Shown here in pieces: positions 1 to 9,976 of a stretch of DNA of 42,343 nucleotides. Every line of letters begins with the position of its first letter. Position 1 is the first letter of the stretch. The position numbers and the translations under genes were made by a program. Below the pieces are notes generated by a model. That model had not been told where the DNA came from. It searched no databases and saw only the letters and a list, made by a program, of their open reading frames with translations. The stretch is taken from NCBI GenBank assembly GCA_023150215.1, contig JAKLLJ010000002.1, positions 1 to 42,343 on the forward strand, written 5' to 3'. This DNA comes from Thauera sp. (GTDB lineage Bacteria > Pseudomonadota > Gammaproteobacteria > Burkholderiales > Rhodocyclaceae).

Positions 1-96
1 CGCCGGAAGGCGCGAACAGGCTCATGCCGAAATCGGCATGGGTGACGGTGGTTGACGAAAACCGACGCCGTGTTCGCGCCTTCCGGCGCTCCTACA
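1..96. repeat. REP-type inverted repeat pair (REPIN-like)
   Basis: Two copies of a short palindromic repeat face each other. Positions 72-96 carry a complete copy, which reads on the minus strand as TGTAGGAGC, then the hairpin GCGCC-GGAA-GGCGC, then GAAC. Positions 1-17 carry the same hairpin in plus orientation, with its left end cut by the window edge. The GGAA loop closed by a 5-bp stem is typical of bacterial REP elements. The same family, with a changed but still complementary stem, recurs at 25697-25869. The pair lies upstream of dusB and has no coding potential of its own. Confidence 0.75.
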
Positions 97-165
97 TTTC
101 CTGGCTTCCGGTGCTCGTGCCTTTCGTCGCTTCGGGCGCTGCGACACGTGCAAGGGTCGATAGGG

Positions 166-171
166 TAAAAT
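166..171 (+). promoter_or_regulatory. Candidate -10 box for dusB-fis
   Basis: TAAAAT lies 27 bases before the dusB ATG and is followed at once by the GC-rich stretch GCCGCG. A GC-rich discriminator is what a growth-rate-controlled dusB-fis promoter would be expected to have. No good -35 box is visible at the right distance, so this is a weak call. Confidence 0.3.
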
Positions 172-198
172 GCCGCGTTTTCCCCCGCCCTTTCCACC

Positions 199-1233
199 AT
201 GCAGTTTGCCGGTTTCACCCTGCGCAACAACCTTTTCGTCGCCCCGATGGCCGGCGTGACGGATCGCCCCTTCCGCCAGCTGTGCAAGAAGCTGGGGGCA
301 GGTGTCGCCGTGTCCGAGATGGTCACCTCCAACTCGCTGCTCTACGGCAGCGAAAAAACCCGTCGCCGGGCCGACCACACCGGCGAGGTCGATCCGATCT
401 CGGTGCAGATCGCCGGCGCCGATCCGGCGATGATGGCGGAAGCGGCAAAGTACAACGCCGACAACGGCGCCCAGATCATCGACATCAACATGGGCTGCCC
501 GGCCAAGAAGGTGTGCAACGTGATGGCGGGCTCGGCGCTGATGCAGGACGAGCCGCTGGTCGCACGCATCCTCGAGGCGGTGGTCAAGGCCGTGCCGCAC
601 ACTCCGGTCACGCTCAAGTTCCGCACCGGCTGGAACCGCGCCAACAAGAACGCGCCCATGATCGCCCGCATCGCCGAGCAGTCCGGCATCCGCGCGATCG
701 CCATCCATGGGCGCACGCGAGCCGACCAATACATGGGTGAAGCCGAGTACGACACCATCGCCCACGTCAAGACGCTGGTGAGGATCCCGGTGATCGCCAA
801 CGGCGACATCGGCAGCCCGCAAAAGGCCAAGCACGTGCTCGACTACACCGGCGCCGATGGCGTCATGATCGGTCGCGCGGCGCAGGGCCGGCCGTGGATC
901 TTCCGCGAGATCGAGCACTTCCTCGCCACCGGCGAGTTGCTGCCGGCGCCGCTGGTCAGCGAGATCCACCAGGTGTGCCGCGAGCACCTGGCCGACCTCT
1001 ACGCCTTCTATGGCGACGAGCGCGGCGTCAAGATCGCGCGCAAGCACATCTCCTGGTACACCAAGGGTCTGGTCGGCTCGGCCGCCTTCCGCCGCACCAT
1101 GAACCAGATCCCCGACATCCCCGCCCAGCTCGCGGCCGTCGATGACTTCTTCGGCCAGCTCGCTGAGGCCGACGCCCGCCTGCGCTACGAAGCGGACGAG
1201 CAGGCCGACTACGCGCAGGAACTCGCCGCATGA
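199..1233 (+). CDS. dusB: tRNA-dihydrouridine synthase B
   Basis: DusB is a cytosolic flavoenzyme that reduces specific uridines in the tRNA D-loop to dihydrouridine, using FMN and NADPH. The 344-residue protein is normal family length and reads as one TIM barrel. It has the N-terminal APMAGVTDRPFR signature (about residues 15-26), the catalytic-cysteine motif NMGCPAKKV with Cys100, and the FMN/phosphate-binding HGRTR at 170-174. The ATG at 199 starts the conserved N-terminus directly. The stop overlaps the fis start by four bases (ATGA), reproducing the dusB-fis operon known from enterics. That makes translational coupling to fis likely. Confidence 0.96.
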   Translation: MQFAGFTLRNNLFVAPMAGVTDRPFRQLCKKLGAGVAVSEMVTSNSLLYGSEKTRRRADHTGEVDPISVQIAGADPAMMAEAAKYNADNGAQIIDINMGCPAKKVCNVMAGSALMQDEPLVARILEAVVKAVPHTPVTLKFRTGWNRANKNAPMIARIAEQSGIRAIAIHGRTRADQYMGEAEYDTIAHVKTLVRIPVIANGDIGSPQKAKHVLDYTGADGVMIGRAAQGRPWIFREIEHFLATGELLPAPLVSEIHQVCREHLADLYAFYGDERGVKIARKHISWYTKGLVGSAAFRRTMNQIPDIPAQLAAVDDFFGQLAEADARLRYEADEQADYAQELAA

Positions 1234-1469
1234 CCAGCCGCAGCAACGAGATTGCGGACGCTGTCGTCCGCACGCTGGACCAATATTTCCGCGACCTCGA
1301 TGGCGAGAAGCCGGCCGCGATCCACGACATGGTGATCCGCAACGTCGAACGTCCGATGCTTCAGTTCGTGCTCGAGCAGGCCAAGGGCAACCAGACCGTG
1401 GCCGCCGAAATGCTCGGCATCAACCGCAACACCCTGCGCCGCAAGCTGACCGATTACGAATTGCTGTAA
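1230..1469 (+). CDS. fis: Fis family DNA-binding protein
   Basis: This 79-residue protein matches the Fis nucleoid-associated/regulatory family. The C-terminal half holds the helix-turn-helix (GNQTVAAEMLGINRNTLRRK, about residues 53-72) found in Fis and in the output domain of NtrC-type regulators. The E. coli protein is longer (98 residues). The shorter N-terminus here is usual for betaproteobacterial Fis, but it means the Hin-activation arm may be reduced. It overlaps dusB by four bases and is presumably co-transcribed with it. Likely roles are control of rRNA/tRNA promoters and DNA bending, inferred from the family. Confidence 0.93.
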   Translation: MTSRSNEIADAVVRTLDQYFRDLDGEKPAAIHDMVIRNVERPMLQFVLEQAKGNQTVAAEMLGINRNTLRRKLTDYELL

Positions 1470-1592
1470 GCGTGCGCGGGCAGCGCAGGCCGCCCGGGAA
1501 CCCGCCCCGAAAGACAACACCCCACGACCGCCACTCCCCCAGTCGTTCCCCATGTCGCTCCCCTCTTCGACCTTCGCCACCGGCCCACAACG

Positions 1593-3182
1593 ATGAACGT
1601 GACCCAAGCCCTGATCAGCGTCTCCGACAAACGCGGCGTGCTCGACTTCGCCCGCGAACTCGCCGCCCTCGGCATCAAGCTGCTGTCAACCGGCGGCACC
1701 GCCAGCCTGCTGCGCGAAGCCGGCCTCGACGTCACCGACGTCTCCGAGCACACCGGCTTCCCCGAGATGCTCGACGGCCGAGTCAAGACCCTGCACCCGA
1801 AGGTGCACGGCGGCATCCTCGCCCGCCGCGACCTTTCCGAACACATGGACACCATCGCCGCGCACGACATCGGCCGCATCGACCTCGTGGTGGTGAACCT
1901 CTACCCCTTCCAGCAGACCGTGGCCAAGCCTGACTGCACGCTGGAAGACGCGATCGAGAACATCGACATCGGCGGCCCCACCATGGTGCGCGCCGCAGCC
2001 AAGAACCACGGCAACGAGCAGGGCGGCGTCGGTATCGTCACCGACCCCGAGGACTACGGCTGCATCGTCGACGAGCTCAAGGCCAACGCCGGCAAGCTCA
2101 GCCACAAGACCCGCTTCGCGCTCGCGGTGAAGGCCTTCACCCACACTGCGCGCTACGACTCGGCGATCTCCAACTACCTCACCGCGCTGGTCACCAACGA
2201 CGCAGGCGACGTGTCGCTGCAGACCTACCCCGAACGCCTGCAACTGGCCTTCGACAAGGTGCAGGACCTGCGCTACGGCGAGAATCCGCACCAGACCGCA
2301 GCCTTCTACCGCCAACCTGGCGCGGCGGAAGGCGGCGTGGCCGGCTACAGCCAGCTGCAGGGCAAGGAGCTGTCCTACAACAACATCGCCGACGCCGACG
2401 CGGCGTGGGAGTGCGTGAAGGCCTTCGACGGCTCGGCCGCTGCCTGCGTCATCGTCAAGCACGCCAACCCCTGCGGCGTGGCAGTCGCCGCCAGCGCGCT
2501 CGAGGCCTACAGGAAGGCCTTCTCCACCGACCCCACCTCGGCCTTCGGCGGCATCATCGCCTTCAACGGCGAGGTCGATCGCGCCGCAGCCGAAGCCGTT
2601 TCGGCGCAATTCCTCGAAGTGCTGATCGCCCCGTCCTACACCGCCGACGCGCTCGAACTGCTCGCCGGCAAGAAAAACGTGCGCGTGCTCACCTGCCCGC
2701 TCGGCCAGCCCGCCGGCGCCTTCGACTATAAGCGCGTTGGCGGCGGCCTGCTGGTGCAGAGCGCCGACGAGGCCCGCATCCAGATCGCCGACCTCAAGGT
2801 CGTCACCCGGCGTGCGCCGACGGAAGCCGAGATGCGCGACATGCTGTTCGCCTGGCGCGTGGCCAAGTACGTCAAGTCCAACGCCATCGTCTATTGCAAG
2901 GACGGCATGACTGTCGGCGTCGGCGCCGGGCAGATGAGCCGCGTCGACTCCGCGCGCATCGCCAAGATCAAGGCCGAGAACGCCGGCCTGCAGATCGCCG
3001 GCTGCGTGGTCGCCTCGGACGCTTTCTTCCCCTTCCGCGACGGCCTCGACGTGCTCGCCCAGGCCGGCGCCACCGCGGTCATCCAGCCCGGCGGCTCGAT
3101 ACGCGACGAAGAGGTGATCGCCGCCGCCAACGAGCACAACATCGCCATGGTGTTCACCGGCTTCCGGCATTTCCGCCACTAA
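1593..3182 (+). CDS. purH: Bifunctional AICAR formyltransferase/IMP cyclohydrolase
   Basis: PurH carries out the last two steps of IMP synthesis: formylation of AICAR with 10-formyl-THF, then ring closure. The 529 residues match the usual full length. The N-terminal third ([30 protein letters not shown]) is the MGS-like IMP cyclohydrolase domain. The rest is the transformylase domain, with VKHANPCG near residues 288-295 and [10 protein letters not shown] shortly after. The gene follows fis after a 123-base gap with no clear promoter, and purD follows after 34 bases. purH-purD is a common bacterial pairing. No PurR operator was recognised. Confidence 0.97.
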   Translation: MNVTQALISVSDKRGVLDFARELAALGIKLLSTGGTASLLREAGLDVTDVSEHTGFPEMLDGRVKTLHPKVHGGILARRDLSEHMDTIAAHDIGRIDLVVVNLYPFQQTVAKPDCTLEDAIENIDIGGPTMVRAAAKNHGNEQGGVGIVTDPEDYGCIVDELKANAGKLSHKTRFALAVKAFTHTARYDSAISNYLTALVTNDAGDVSLQTYPERLQLAFDKVQDLRYGENPHQTAAFYRQPGAAEGGVAGYSQLQGKELSYNNIADADAAWECVKAFDGSAAACVIVKHANPCGVAVAASALEAYRKAFSTDPTSAFGGIIAFNGEVDRAAAEAVSAQFLEVLIAPSYTADALELLAGKKNVRVLTCPLGQPAGAFDYKRVGGGLLVQSADEARIQIADLKVVTRRAPTEAEMRDMLFAWRVAKYVKSNAIVYCKDGMTVGVGAGQMSRVDSARIAKIKAENAGLQIAGCVVASDAFFPFRDGLDVLAQAGATAVIQPGGSIRDEEVIAAANEHNIAMVFTGFRHFRH

Positions 3183-3216
3183 GAACGACCACCCCAGCAG
3201 AGATTCGGAGCAGCAC

Positions 3217-4494
3217 ATGAAAGTCCTCGTCATCGGTTCCGGCGGCCGCGAACACGCGCTGGCCTGGAAACTCGCCCAGTCGCCCAAGGTCACCCGCGTG
3301 CTGGTCGCGCCGGGCAACCCCGGCACCGCTGCCGAGAAGCTGCTGCAGAACGCCCCGATCACCGACATCCCGGTGCTGGTCGAGCTCGCCAGGCGCGAGC
3401 AGGTCGCATTCACCGTGGTCGGCCCGGAGGCCCCGCTCGCCGCCGGGGTGGTCGATGCCTTCCGCGCCGCCGGCCTGCCGATCTTCGGGCCGACCAAGGC
3501 CGCCGCCCAGCTCGAGAGCTCCAAGGACTTCGCCAAGCAGTTTCTGGTGCGCCACAACATCCCGACCGCGAAGTACCGCACGTTCTCCGCTGCGGCCGAG
3601 GCGCACGCCTACATCGACGCCGAGGGTGCACCGATCGTCATCAAGGCCGACGGCCTCGCTGCCGGCAAGGGCGTGGTGGTGGCGATGACGGCTGACGAGG
3701 CACACGTCGCGATCGACATGATGCTGCTCGACAACAAGATGGGCGATGCCGGCGCGCGCGTGGTGATCGAGGAGTTCATGGAAGGCGAGGAGGCCAGCTT
3801 CATCGTCATGGCCGACGGCAGGAACGCGCTCGCGCTCGCCACCAGCCAGGACCACAAGCGCCTGCAGGACGGCGACCAAGGCCCCAACACCGGCGGCATG
3901 GGCGCCTATTCGCCCGCCCCGGTCGTCACCCCCGACGTCCATGCACGCGTGATGCGCGAGATCATCAACCCGACGCTCGCCGGCATGGCTGCCGATGGCC
4001 TGCCCTACACCGGCTTCCTCTACGCCGGCCTGATGATCGACGGCGAAGGCAAGCCGCGCGTGGTCGAATTCAACTGCCGCATGGGCGACCCCGAGACGCA
4101 GCCGATCATGATGCGCCTGAAGACCGACCTCGCCGACCTGATCGAAGCCGCCATCGCCGGCAAGCTCGACCAGACCGAGGCCGAATGGGACCGCCGCTTC
4201 GCGCTCGGCGTGGTGCTGGCCGCCGCCGGCTACCCGGAGAACCCGCGCAAGGGCGACCCGATCAGCGGACTGCCGAGCGGCGAGCAGGAAGACGTGCACG
4301 TCTTCCACGCCGGCACTGCGGCCGCGGACGGCCAGATCGTCACCGCAGGCGGCCGCGTGCTGTGCGTGACCGCACTCGGCGACAACGTGCGCACGGCTCA
4401 GAAGCGCGCTTACGAAGTCGCCGACGCGATCGTCTTCGATGGTCGCCAATACCGCCGCGACATCGGTCACCGTGCAATCGGACGCAAGACCTGA
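3217..4494 (+). CDS. purD: Phosphoribosylamine-glycine ligase (GAR synthetase)
   Basis: PurD joins glycine to phosphoribosylamine with ATP, the second step of purine synthesis. The 425-residue protein is normal length. It shows the N-terminal [13 protein letters not shown] motif (residues 5-17), an ATP-grasp core including [11 protein letters not shown], and [14 protein letters not shown] before the metal-binding [10 protein letters not shown] segment. GGAG lies about 9 bases before the ATG and supports this start. It sits 34 bases after purH, and its stop codon directly abuts the hemF start, so the three genes probably form one transcript. Confidence 0.97.
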   Translation: MKVLVIGSGGREHALAWKLAQSPKVTRVLVAPGNPGTAAEKLLQNAPITDIPVLVELARREQVAFTVVGPEAPLAAGVVDAFRAAGLPIFGPTKAAAQLESSKDFAKQFLVRHNIPTAKYRTFSAAAEAHAYIDAEGAPIVIKADGLAAGKGVVVAMTADEAHVAIDMMLLDNKMGDAGARVVIEEFMEGEEASFIVMADGRNALALATSQDHKRLQDGDQGPNTGGMGAYSPAPVVTPDVHARVMREIINPTLAGMAADGLPYTGFLYAGLMIDGEGKPRVVEFNCRMGDPETQPIMMRLKTDLADLIEAAIAGKLDQTEAEWDRRFALGVVLAAAGYPENPRKGDPISGLPSGEQEDVHVFHAGTAAADGQIVTAGGRVLCVTALGDNVRTAQKRAYEVADAIVFDGRQYRRDIGHRAIGRKT

Positions 4495-5403
4495 ATGGAT
4501 CCACGCACGATCAAGCCCTGGTTCACCGGGCTGCAGCAAGGCATCGTCGAGCGCCTCGAAGCCTTCGACGGGCAGTCCTTCCGCAGCGACGGCTGGGAGC
4601 GCCCCGGCGGTGGCGGCGGGCTCACGCGCGTCATCGAGGACGGCAATTTCTTCGAGCGCGGCGGCGTCAATTTCTCGCACGTGATGGGCGAGGCCATGCC
4701 CGCTTCCGCCACCGCGCACCGTCCGGAACTGGCTGGGCGCCGTTTCGAGGCGATGGGCGTCTCGCTGGTGCTGCATCCGCGCAACCCCCACTGCCCCACG
4801 GTGCACATGAACGTGCGCTGTTTCGTCGCGCTGGCCGAAGGCAAGGCACCGGTGTGGTGGTTCGGCGGCGGCATGGACCTGACCCCCTACTATCCGTTCG
4901 AGGAAGACGTCCGCCACTTTCACCGGACATGCCGCGACGCGGTGCTGCCCTTTGGAGGCGAAGCCGAATACCGCCGCCTCAAGGACTGGTGCGACCGCTA
5001 CTTCTTCCTCAAGCACCGCAACGAGCCACGCGGCGTGGGAGGGCTGTTCTTCGACGATCTGGGCGCAGACGGCAAGACGGATCTGGATACCGCCTTCGGC
5101 CTCACCCGCTCGGTCGGCGAGTCTTTCGTGGACGCTTACCTCCCCATCGTCGAGCGCCGCAAGGACATCGCCTACGGCGAACACGAGCGTGATTTCCAGG
5201 CCTACCGCCGCGGCCGCTACGTCGAATTCAACCTCGTCTTCGATCGTGGCACGCTATTCGGCCTGCAGTCGGGCGGGCGCACCGAATCCATCCTGATGTC
5301 GATGCCGCCAGTGGTGAAGTGGCGCTACGACTGGCACCCCGCGCCGGGTTCGCCGGAAGCGCGGCTGTACGACGAGTTTCTCCTCGCACGTGATTGGGTA
5401 TGA
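4495..5403 (+). CDS. hemF: Oxygen-dependent coproporphyrinogen III oxidase
   Basis: HemF oxidatively decarboxylates coproporphyrinogen III to protoporphyrinogen IX using O2. The 302 residues match the family. Visible signatures are the [12 protein letters not shown] block near residues 98-109, [14 protein letters not shown], and the C-terminal half with [14 protein letters not shown] and the MSMPP segment. The ATG immediately follows the purD TGA with no spacer, so its ribosome-binding region lies inside purD and translation is probably coupled. It ends the plus-strand run and is closed by the hairpin at 5451-5485. It is separate from the hemCDXY operon, which it faces tail to tail. Confidence 0.97.
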   Translation: MDPRTIKPWFTGLQQGIVERLEAFDGQSFRSDGWERPGGGGGLTRVIEDGNFFERGGVNFSHVMGEAMPASATAHRPELAGRRFEAMGVSLVLHPRNPHCPTVHMNVRCFVALAEGKAPVWWFGGGMDLTPYYPFEEDVRHFHRTCRDAVLPFGGEAEYRRLKDWCDRYFFLKHRNEPRGVGGLFFDDLGADGKTDLDTAFGLTRSVGESFVDAYLPIVERRKDIAYGEHERDFQAYRRGRYVEFNLVFDRGTLFGLQSGGRTESILMSMPPVVKWRYDWHPAPGSPEARLYDEFLLARDWV

Positions 5404-5450
5404 GCTGCGCTTGCGCGCAGTGAAACGCAAGACATCCGAAGCTTGATGCG

Positions 5451-5485
5451 AAAAGGCCGCCAGGGTTTCCCCCGGCGGCCTTTTT
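5451..5485. terminator. Bidirectional rho-independent terminator
   Basis: AAAAGGCCGCC and GGCGGCCTTTTT are perfect inverted arms around an 11-base loop. The A-run on the left and T-run on the right let the hairpin work on both strands, ending hemF from the left and the hemCDXY message from the right. It fills the only gap (112 bases) between the convergent genes. Confidence 0.9.
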
Positions 5486-5515
5486 GTTTGAGAGCCCCAA
5501 ACAGAGACCCGGGTA

Positions 5516-6709
5516 TCAGACCAGTGCGCCGCCGGCGACCTTCTCGGCTGCGGCACGATACTGGCGCTGGGCCTCCTCGCGACGCTCGAGGGTCTCGAAC
5601 AGGTGGGCGAGCGCAAGGTGCGTGCCCACCTGTGGATCCTGGCTCAGCGATGCCTCCAGATAGCTCTGCGCCTTGCCCCACAGCTCGGTGCGCCGGCACA
5701 ACTGGCCGAGTGCGAACAGCAGGCCGGCGTCGCGCGGCTGCTTCTCGAGCCAGGCTTCGGCCTTGTGCAGGCAGGCGTTGGCGTCATCCATCGTGCTCGC
5801 GCAGTAAGCGTAGAGACGGGCAAGATCGCTGTCCCACTGCTCATCGAGAAGTTGCTCGGTCTGCGCCCGAACGTGCATCGCCTGTCCGGCACGCGCCATC
5901 AGCGGCAGAACGTCCTTGATCATGCCGCGGTCGTTCAACTCGTCGGACGGGATCTCCTGCCAGTAGGTGAGCAGCGCCGAAGGGTCGCCGACGAGTTGCT
6001 TCATCCGCTCGGCGTGAGCGCGACGCAGCGCGGGCGCGGCCTGCTCCGCACTCAAGGCCTTGTGCTTGCGCAACTGGCGCACGTTATGCAACAGCTCTTC
6101 CCAGCGCCCGAGCTCGAACGCGACCTTGCTCTCGAGGCGCAACATGGCGATGTGGCGATGGCCGCCCTCGCGCAACTGGGCGAGGCGCGCGGCAGCGAGC
6201 TCGAACTGACGGCTCTCGATCGCCAGCTCGGCCTCGGTCATCAGACGCGCGACCTCGGCCTCCTTGCCCTGCTCCGCAGCGTGGTCGAGCCACTCCCGAT
6301 AACGCGTGTCGTCCTGCAGTCCGTGCGCCGCGCGTGCGGCGACGAGCGCCGCCATCGGCGAGCCGTCGCTCGCCGAGTACGCGGTCGAGGCCGATTTGAG
6401 CGCCTCGGAGAAGCGCCCCTCGAAGAGTGCGGTGACCGAGCCATGCATGGCGCGGTCGGCCTTTGCGCGGCGACGGCGCTCACGCCAGTTGGCCACCCGC
6501 GACGGCAGTTGCAGGGTGCGCGTGACGACGCTCAGCAGGATGTGGATCAGGGCCACGCCCACGACCAGCACCACGATGAAGAGATTCAGTGAAATCTGCG
6601 CCCGCCACGGCGACAGCACGACGAGCACGTAGCCGTCGTTTACACCGGCCAACATCGCCACGCCGACGGCGAGGCCGAAGATGCCGATCAGCCAGATCAG
6701 TGCGCGCAT
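5516..6709 (-). CDS. hemY: HemY-type membrane TPR protein of the heme operon
   Basis: The start was placed at the ATG giving MRALIWLIGIFGLAVG (397 residues). An upstream extension to 7045 is only a Pro/Arg-rich reading through hemX. Two hydrophobic helices occur at about residues 3-25 and 40-65, then an Arg-rich cytosolic edge (RERRRRAKADR), then a long helical region with TPR-like repeats, clearest near the C-terminus. This is the architecture of proteobacterial HemY, an inner-membrane protein encoded after hemX that influences late heme synthesis. It is not the Bacillus protoporphyrinogen oxidase once also called HemY. The gap to hemX is ten bases. Confidence 0.9.
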   Translation of the reverse strand: MRALIWLIGIFGLAVGVAMLAGVNDGYVLVVLSPWRAQISLNLFIVVLVVGVALIHILLSVVTRTLQLPSRVANWRERRRRAKADRAMHGSVTALFEGRFSEALKSASTAYSASDGSPMAALVAARAAHGLQDDTRYREWLDHAAEQGKEAEVARLMTEAELAIESRQFELAAARLAQLREGGHRHIAMLRLESKVAFELGRWEELLHNVRQLRKHKALSAEQAAPALRRAHAERMKQLVGDPSALLTYWQEIPSDELNDRGMIKDVLPLMARAGQAMHVRAQTEQLLDEQWDSDLARLYAYCASTMDDANACLHKAEAWLEKQPRDAGLLFALGQLCRRTELWGKAQSYLEASLSQDPQVGTHLALAHLFETLERREEAQRQYRAAAEKVAGGALV

Positions 6710-6719
6710 GGGTCGGCCC

Positions 6720-8204
6720 TCACTGGCTCGCCGCGGGAGCGGCGGCATCGGTGGGTGCCGACGGAGCGGCATCGGCTGCGGCGGGAGCTGCGGCTTCGGT
6801 CGCAGTGGCGGCGTCGGCCGCTGCCGGCGCAGATGCACCAGCCGCTTCGTTCGACTGCGGCGCCGCCGCGGCTGCAGCGTCGGTCGCGGCAGCGCTGGCC
6901 TCGGCAGCGCTGGCCTCGGCGGCAGGAGCATTCGCGGCCGGTGCGGCGGCCGGTGCAGCGGGCGTCGCCGCAGCCTCGGTGCGCGCGGCCTTGCTGGCGG
7001 CACCACCACGGCCGGCACGCGACTGCACGTTGCGCAACGCACCAAAAGTCTCGCTCAGGTCGGGCGGCTCGTAGCGCACCTTGACCGCCTCGAGTTCCTT
7101 GAGCTCGGCGAGCGTCGCCTGCACGCGCTCGTCGCGCAGATCGTAGAAACGCTCGACCCATGTGCGCGCCTGTGCGATGTCGACACCGTAGCTGCGGCCA
7201 TCACGCGCCATCAGGGCGAGGCGCGCGGTGAGCAGGCGCATCTTCAGGTTCTCGCGCAGGAAGGTGTTCTGCTCGGGCGCGAGCAGCACCGGATCTTCCT
7301 GGTCGAGACGCTCGACGCGAATCAAGGTGCGCACCTCGCTCCACACGTCCGCCGCGACGTCTTGTGCGAAACGCCACACCCCTGCCATCCAGCCGACGAA
7401 GCCACCACTGTCGGCCGGACCCATCTCCTTGCCCACCGCGGCGCCCGCCGGCAGCGGGCTCTCGAAGGCGAGCGGGAGCGCGTCGGCGCGTTCGAGCATC
7501 AGCTCGAGGCGCAGGCTCAGACCGGATACGTCGAGGGCCGGCATCAGGCGCAACTCCTCGATGTCGCGCACCAGCGCGCGGCGCAGCGTGGCGAGCTGGC
7601 CGCGGTCGTGAATGGCGAGTCGGGCCTCGGCTTCCTGCAGCCCGATCAGCGCAGCCTCGACGTTGCCGGCGATCTGCAGCTGCTGCGACGCGAGCGCGAC
7701 CGCCTGCTCGACCTCGGCGAGGACACCGTCCTCGCGGCTGCGCGAGAACTCCTGGTAGAGCGCCTCGAGCGCCGCAGCCTGGCCTTCGGTCGTCTCGACC
7801 TTGGATTCGAGCGCGCCCAACTTGCCGTGCAGCGACGCGATCGTTTCCTGCTGCTGGCGGATCATGCCGCGTGCCTCGGTGGCCACCGTTTCGCCCTCGG
7901 ACAGACGGCTGGCGAGTTCCTCGCGCAGCGTGACCGCCTGCAAGCGCATCTCGCGTGCCTGCCAAATCGACCACCCCGCAATACCGATCGCGATCAGCGC
8001 CAGCAGCAGCGCCCACCACGCCGCGGCGCTGCGCGCGGGCGGGGACTCGCCGGCAGGGGCAATGCGCGTGGCCTCGGCATCGGCCGCGCCCGGCACATCG
8101 GCCGCGCGGCTTTCCTCGATCGCTGGACGGGTATCGTCGAGCACTGGAGATGCGGACGGCGCCGCGGGCGGCGGCTGGGTCAGAGCGGGATTTTGTTCTT
8201 TCAT
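6720..8204 (-). CDS. hemX: HemX-family membrane protein (uroporphyrinogen methyltransferase-like name only)
   Basis: The chosen start gives MKEQNPALTQPPP (494 residues). A start six codons earlier would overlap hemD. The protein has a Pro/Ala-rich cytosolic tail, one membrane helix (about AAWWALLLALIAIGIAGWSI), then coiled coil (SRLSEGETVATEARGMIRQQ and on) and the HemX periplasmic domain. E. coli HemX has this layout and lacks the SAM-methyltransferase fold despite its database label. The last roughly 90 residues are an unusual Ala-rich low-complexity tail that includes a tandem EASAA repeat. It lies between hemD and hemY and probably helps scaffold heme synthesis at the membrane. Confidence 0.88.
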   Translation of the reverse strand: MKEQNPALTQPPPAAPSASPVLDDTRPAIEESRAADVPGAADAEATRIAPAGESPPARSAAAWWALLLALIAIGIAGWSIWQAREMRLQAVTLREELASRLSEGETVATEARGMIRQQQETIASLHGKLGALESKVETTEGQAAALEALYQEFSRSREDGVLAEVEQAVALASQQLQIAGNVEAALIGLQEAEARLAIHDRGQLATLRRALVRDIEELRLMPALDVSGLSLRLELMLERADALPLAFESPLPAGAAVGKEMGPADSGGFVGWMAGVWRFAQDVAADVWSEVRTLIRVERLDQEDPVLLAPEQNTFLRENLKMRLLTARLALMARDGRSYGVDIAQARTWVERFYDLRDERVQATLAELKELEAVKVRYEPPDLSETFGALRNVQSRAGRGGAASKAARTEAAATPAAPAAAPAANAPAAEASAAEASAAATDAAAAAAPQSNEAAGASAPAAADAATATEAAAPAAADAAPSAPTDAAAPAASQ

Positions 8205-8214
8205 GGTTCCAGGT

Positions 8215-9021
8215 CTAGGCAAAATGGCTTTCGAGGGCCTGCATCAAACCGTCGTCTCCGGCCGGAGTTTCGACCACCTTCGCGAAACCGGCCGCATGCG
8301 CCTGCGCGACGATGCGCGGGTGCGTGGCAAACACCGTCACTCCACGCAGGGCGGCGAGGCCGTCCGCGCCGAGCATGGATTCCAGATTGCGTACGCCCTC
8401 GCTGCTGGTGAGCAGCAGGCCGTCGACCGCGCCACGCGCGATCGGCTCGAGCAGCGGCGCGGGATCCGCATCCGGACAGTACCGTCTGTAACAAGTGACA
8501 TATTCAACGCTGGCGCCCCGTTCGCGCAAGGTCTCGGCGAGCAGTTCGCGCCCGCCGTCGCCGCGGAAGATCAGCACTTTGCGCCCGCGCACCGCGTCGG
8601 GGGCGAACTCGGGCAGGGCAATCACGGCCTCGCTGTCGAAGCCGTCTTCCGGCGCGATCACGTCGGCGAAGCCCCAGCCGTGCATCACGCGCTGACTGCC
8701 CTTGCCCACGGTGGCGACCCGCAGCGTGGCCGGCCAGGTGCGCTGCGGCAGGATCGCACGAAGCGCGTGATCGACCGCGTTGGGGCTGACGAAGAAAGCG
8801 AGATCGAACTCATCGAGGCGGCCGATGATGGCCTGCAGCGGCGCAGGATCGAGCGCCGGGCCGACCGCGATCACCGGGAAGCGCAGCGCCCGACCGCCTG
8901 CCGCTTCGATGCGCGAACACAGGCTCCCGGCCTGCTCGCGCGGACGCATGACCACGAGGGTGCGCCCGCCCAAGGGAAGCATGGGGCGCTGAGCGGACGC
9001 TGCGGTCGGTGCCGTCGACAC
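8215..9021 (-). CDS. hemD: Uroporphyrinogen-III synthase
   Basis: HemD closes and inverts hydroxymethylbilane to uroporphyrinogen III. Sequence conservation is low in this family, but the two-lobed pattern is recognisable: GGRTLVVMRPREQAG at the start, FFVSPNAVDHAL in the first half, LIFRGDGGRELLAETLRERGA in the middle, and LLLTSSEGVRNL near the end. The GTG at 9021 was preferred (268 residues) because GGGAGG lies about 10 bases upstream and hemC ends 22 bases before it. The internal ATG at 8982 (255 residues) has no Shine-Dalgarno sequence. Position after hemC and before hemX supports the call. Confidence 0.92.
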   Translation of the reverse strand: MSTAPTAASAQRPMLPLGGRTLVVMRPREQAGSLCSRIEAAGGRALRFPVIAVGPALDPAPLQAIIGRLDEFDLAFFVSPNAVDHALRAILPQRTWPATLRVATVGKGSQRVMHGWGFADVIAPEDGFDSEAVIALPEFAPDAVRGRKVLIFRGDGGRELLAETLRERGASVEYVTCYRRYCPDADPAPLLEPIARGAVDGLLLTSSEGVRNLESMLGADGLAALRGVTVFATHPRIVAQAHAAGFAKVVETPAGDDGLMQALESHFA

Positions 9022-9043
9022 GATGCGCCTGCCCTCCCGTCCG

Positions 9044-9976
9044 TCAGCCGATCTCGGCCAGGATCGCTTCCGCGCCCTGCGCCCGCAGATCTTCGGCAAG
9101 CGCGCGCCCGAGCGCCTCGGCAGCGGCCGGCGCACCGGTACGTTCCGCGCGCACGATGGTGCTGCCGTCGGGGCGGGCGACGAAGCCGCGCAGCCACAGC
9201 GCGCCTTCGCGCATCAGCGCATAGGCGCCAAGCGGCACCTCGCAGCTGCCGGCCAGCGCACGCGCGACCGCGCGCTCGGCCAGCACGCAGGCGGTGGTGT
9301 CGGCGTCGACCAAGGGCTGCAGCCAGCCGATCACGTCGGGGCGTGCGGCAAGGCACTCGATGCCGAGCGCGCCCTGGCCCGCGGCCGGCAGCGAGACTTC
9401 GGCCGGCATCACCGAACGAATGCGCTCGCCCAGGCCGAGGCGGGTGAGACCTGCGGCAGCGAGGATGATCGCGTCGTACTGGCCTTCATCGAGCTTGCGC
9501 AGCCGGGTGTCGAGGTTGCCGCGCAGGCTGGTCACGGCGAGGAAGGGATACTGGGCGTGGAGTTGCGACTCGCGGCGCAGCGAGGAAGTACCGACCACCG
9601 TGCCGGGGGGCATGTCGGCGAGACTCTCGTAGCGGTTGGAGACGAAGGCGTCGAGCGGCACCTCGCGTGCGGTGATGCAGGGCAGTGCGAACTCCGGTCC
9701 CATCACCATCGGCACGTCCTTCATCGAATGCACCGCGATGTCGGCGCGGGCATCCAGCAGCGCGGTCTCGAGCTCCTTGACGAACAGGCCCTTGCCGCCG
9801 ACCTTGGCGAGCGGGCGATCGAGGATCTGGTCGCCACGCGTGGTCATGCCCAGCAATTCGACCCGGCAACCGGGGTAAAGCCCTTCGAGGCGGGCCTTGA
9901 TGTGTTCCGCCTGCCACAGGGCGAGACGACTCTCACGGGTTGCAATGACGATGCGCTCGGGGCTGCTATGACTCAC
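9044..9976 (-). CDS. hemC: Hydroxymethylbilane synthase (porphobilinogen deaminase)
   Basis: HemC polymerises four porphobilinogens into hydroxymethylbilane. At 310 residues it is full length. It has the N-terminal [17 protein letters not shown], the SMKDVPM block, SSLRRESQL, the [19 protein letters not shown] segment, and the [11 protein letters not shown] motif. The cysteine in that last motif (about residue 245) anchors the dipyrromethane cofactor. It is the first gene of the minus-strand hemCDXY operon. A TAGAAT box about 100 bases upstream (10072-10077) is a possible -10, but no -35 is evident. The gene diverges from ppc across a 292-base intergenic region. Confidence 0.97.
   Translation of the reverse strand: MSHSSPERIVIATRESRLALWQAEHIKARLEGLYPGCRVELLGMTTRGDQILDRPLAKVGGKGLFVKELETALLDARADIAVHSMKDVPMVMGPEFALPCITAREVPLDAFVSNRYESLADMPPGTVVGTSSLRRESQLHAQYPFLAVTSLRGNLDTRLRKLDEGQYDAIILAAAGLTRLGLGERIRSVMPAEVSLPAAGQGALGIECLAARPDVIGWLQPLVDADTTACVLAERAVARALAGSCEVPLGAYALMREGALWLRGFVARPDGSTIVRAERTGAPAAAEALGRALAEDLRAQGAEAILAEIG

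Noticed and set aside
3154-5184. 676-codon minus-strand frame over purD and hemF
   Set aside because: It crosses two well-supported genes and has no recognisable domain.
5516-6709. HemY as a protoporphyrinogen oxidase
   Set aside because: No FAD-binding motif is present; two membrane helices plus TPR-like repeats match the enteric HemY, a different protein with the same name.
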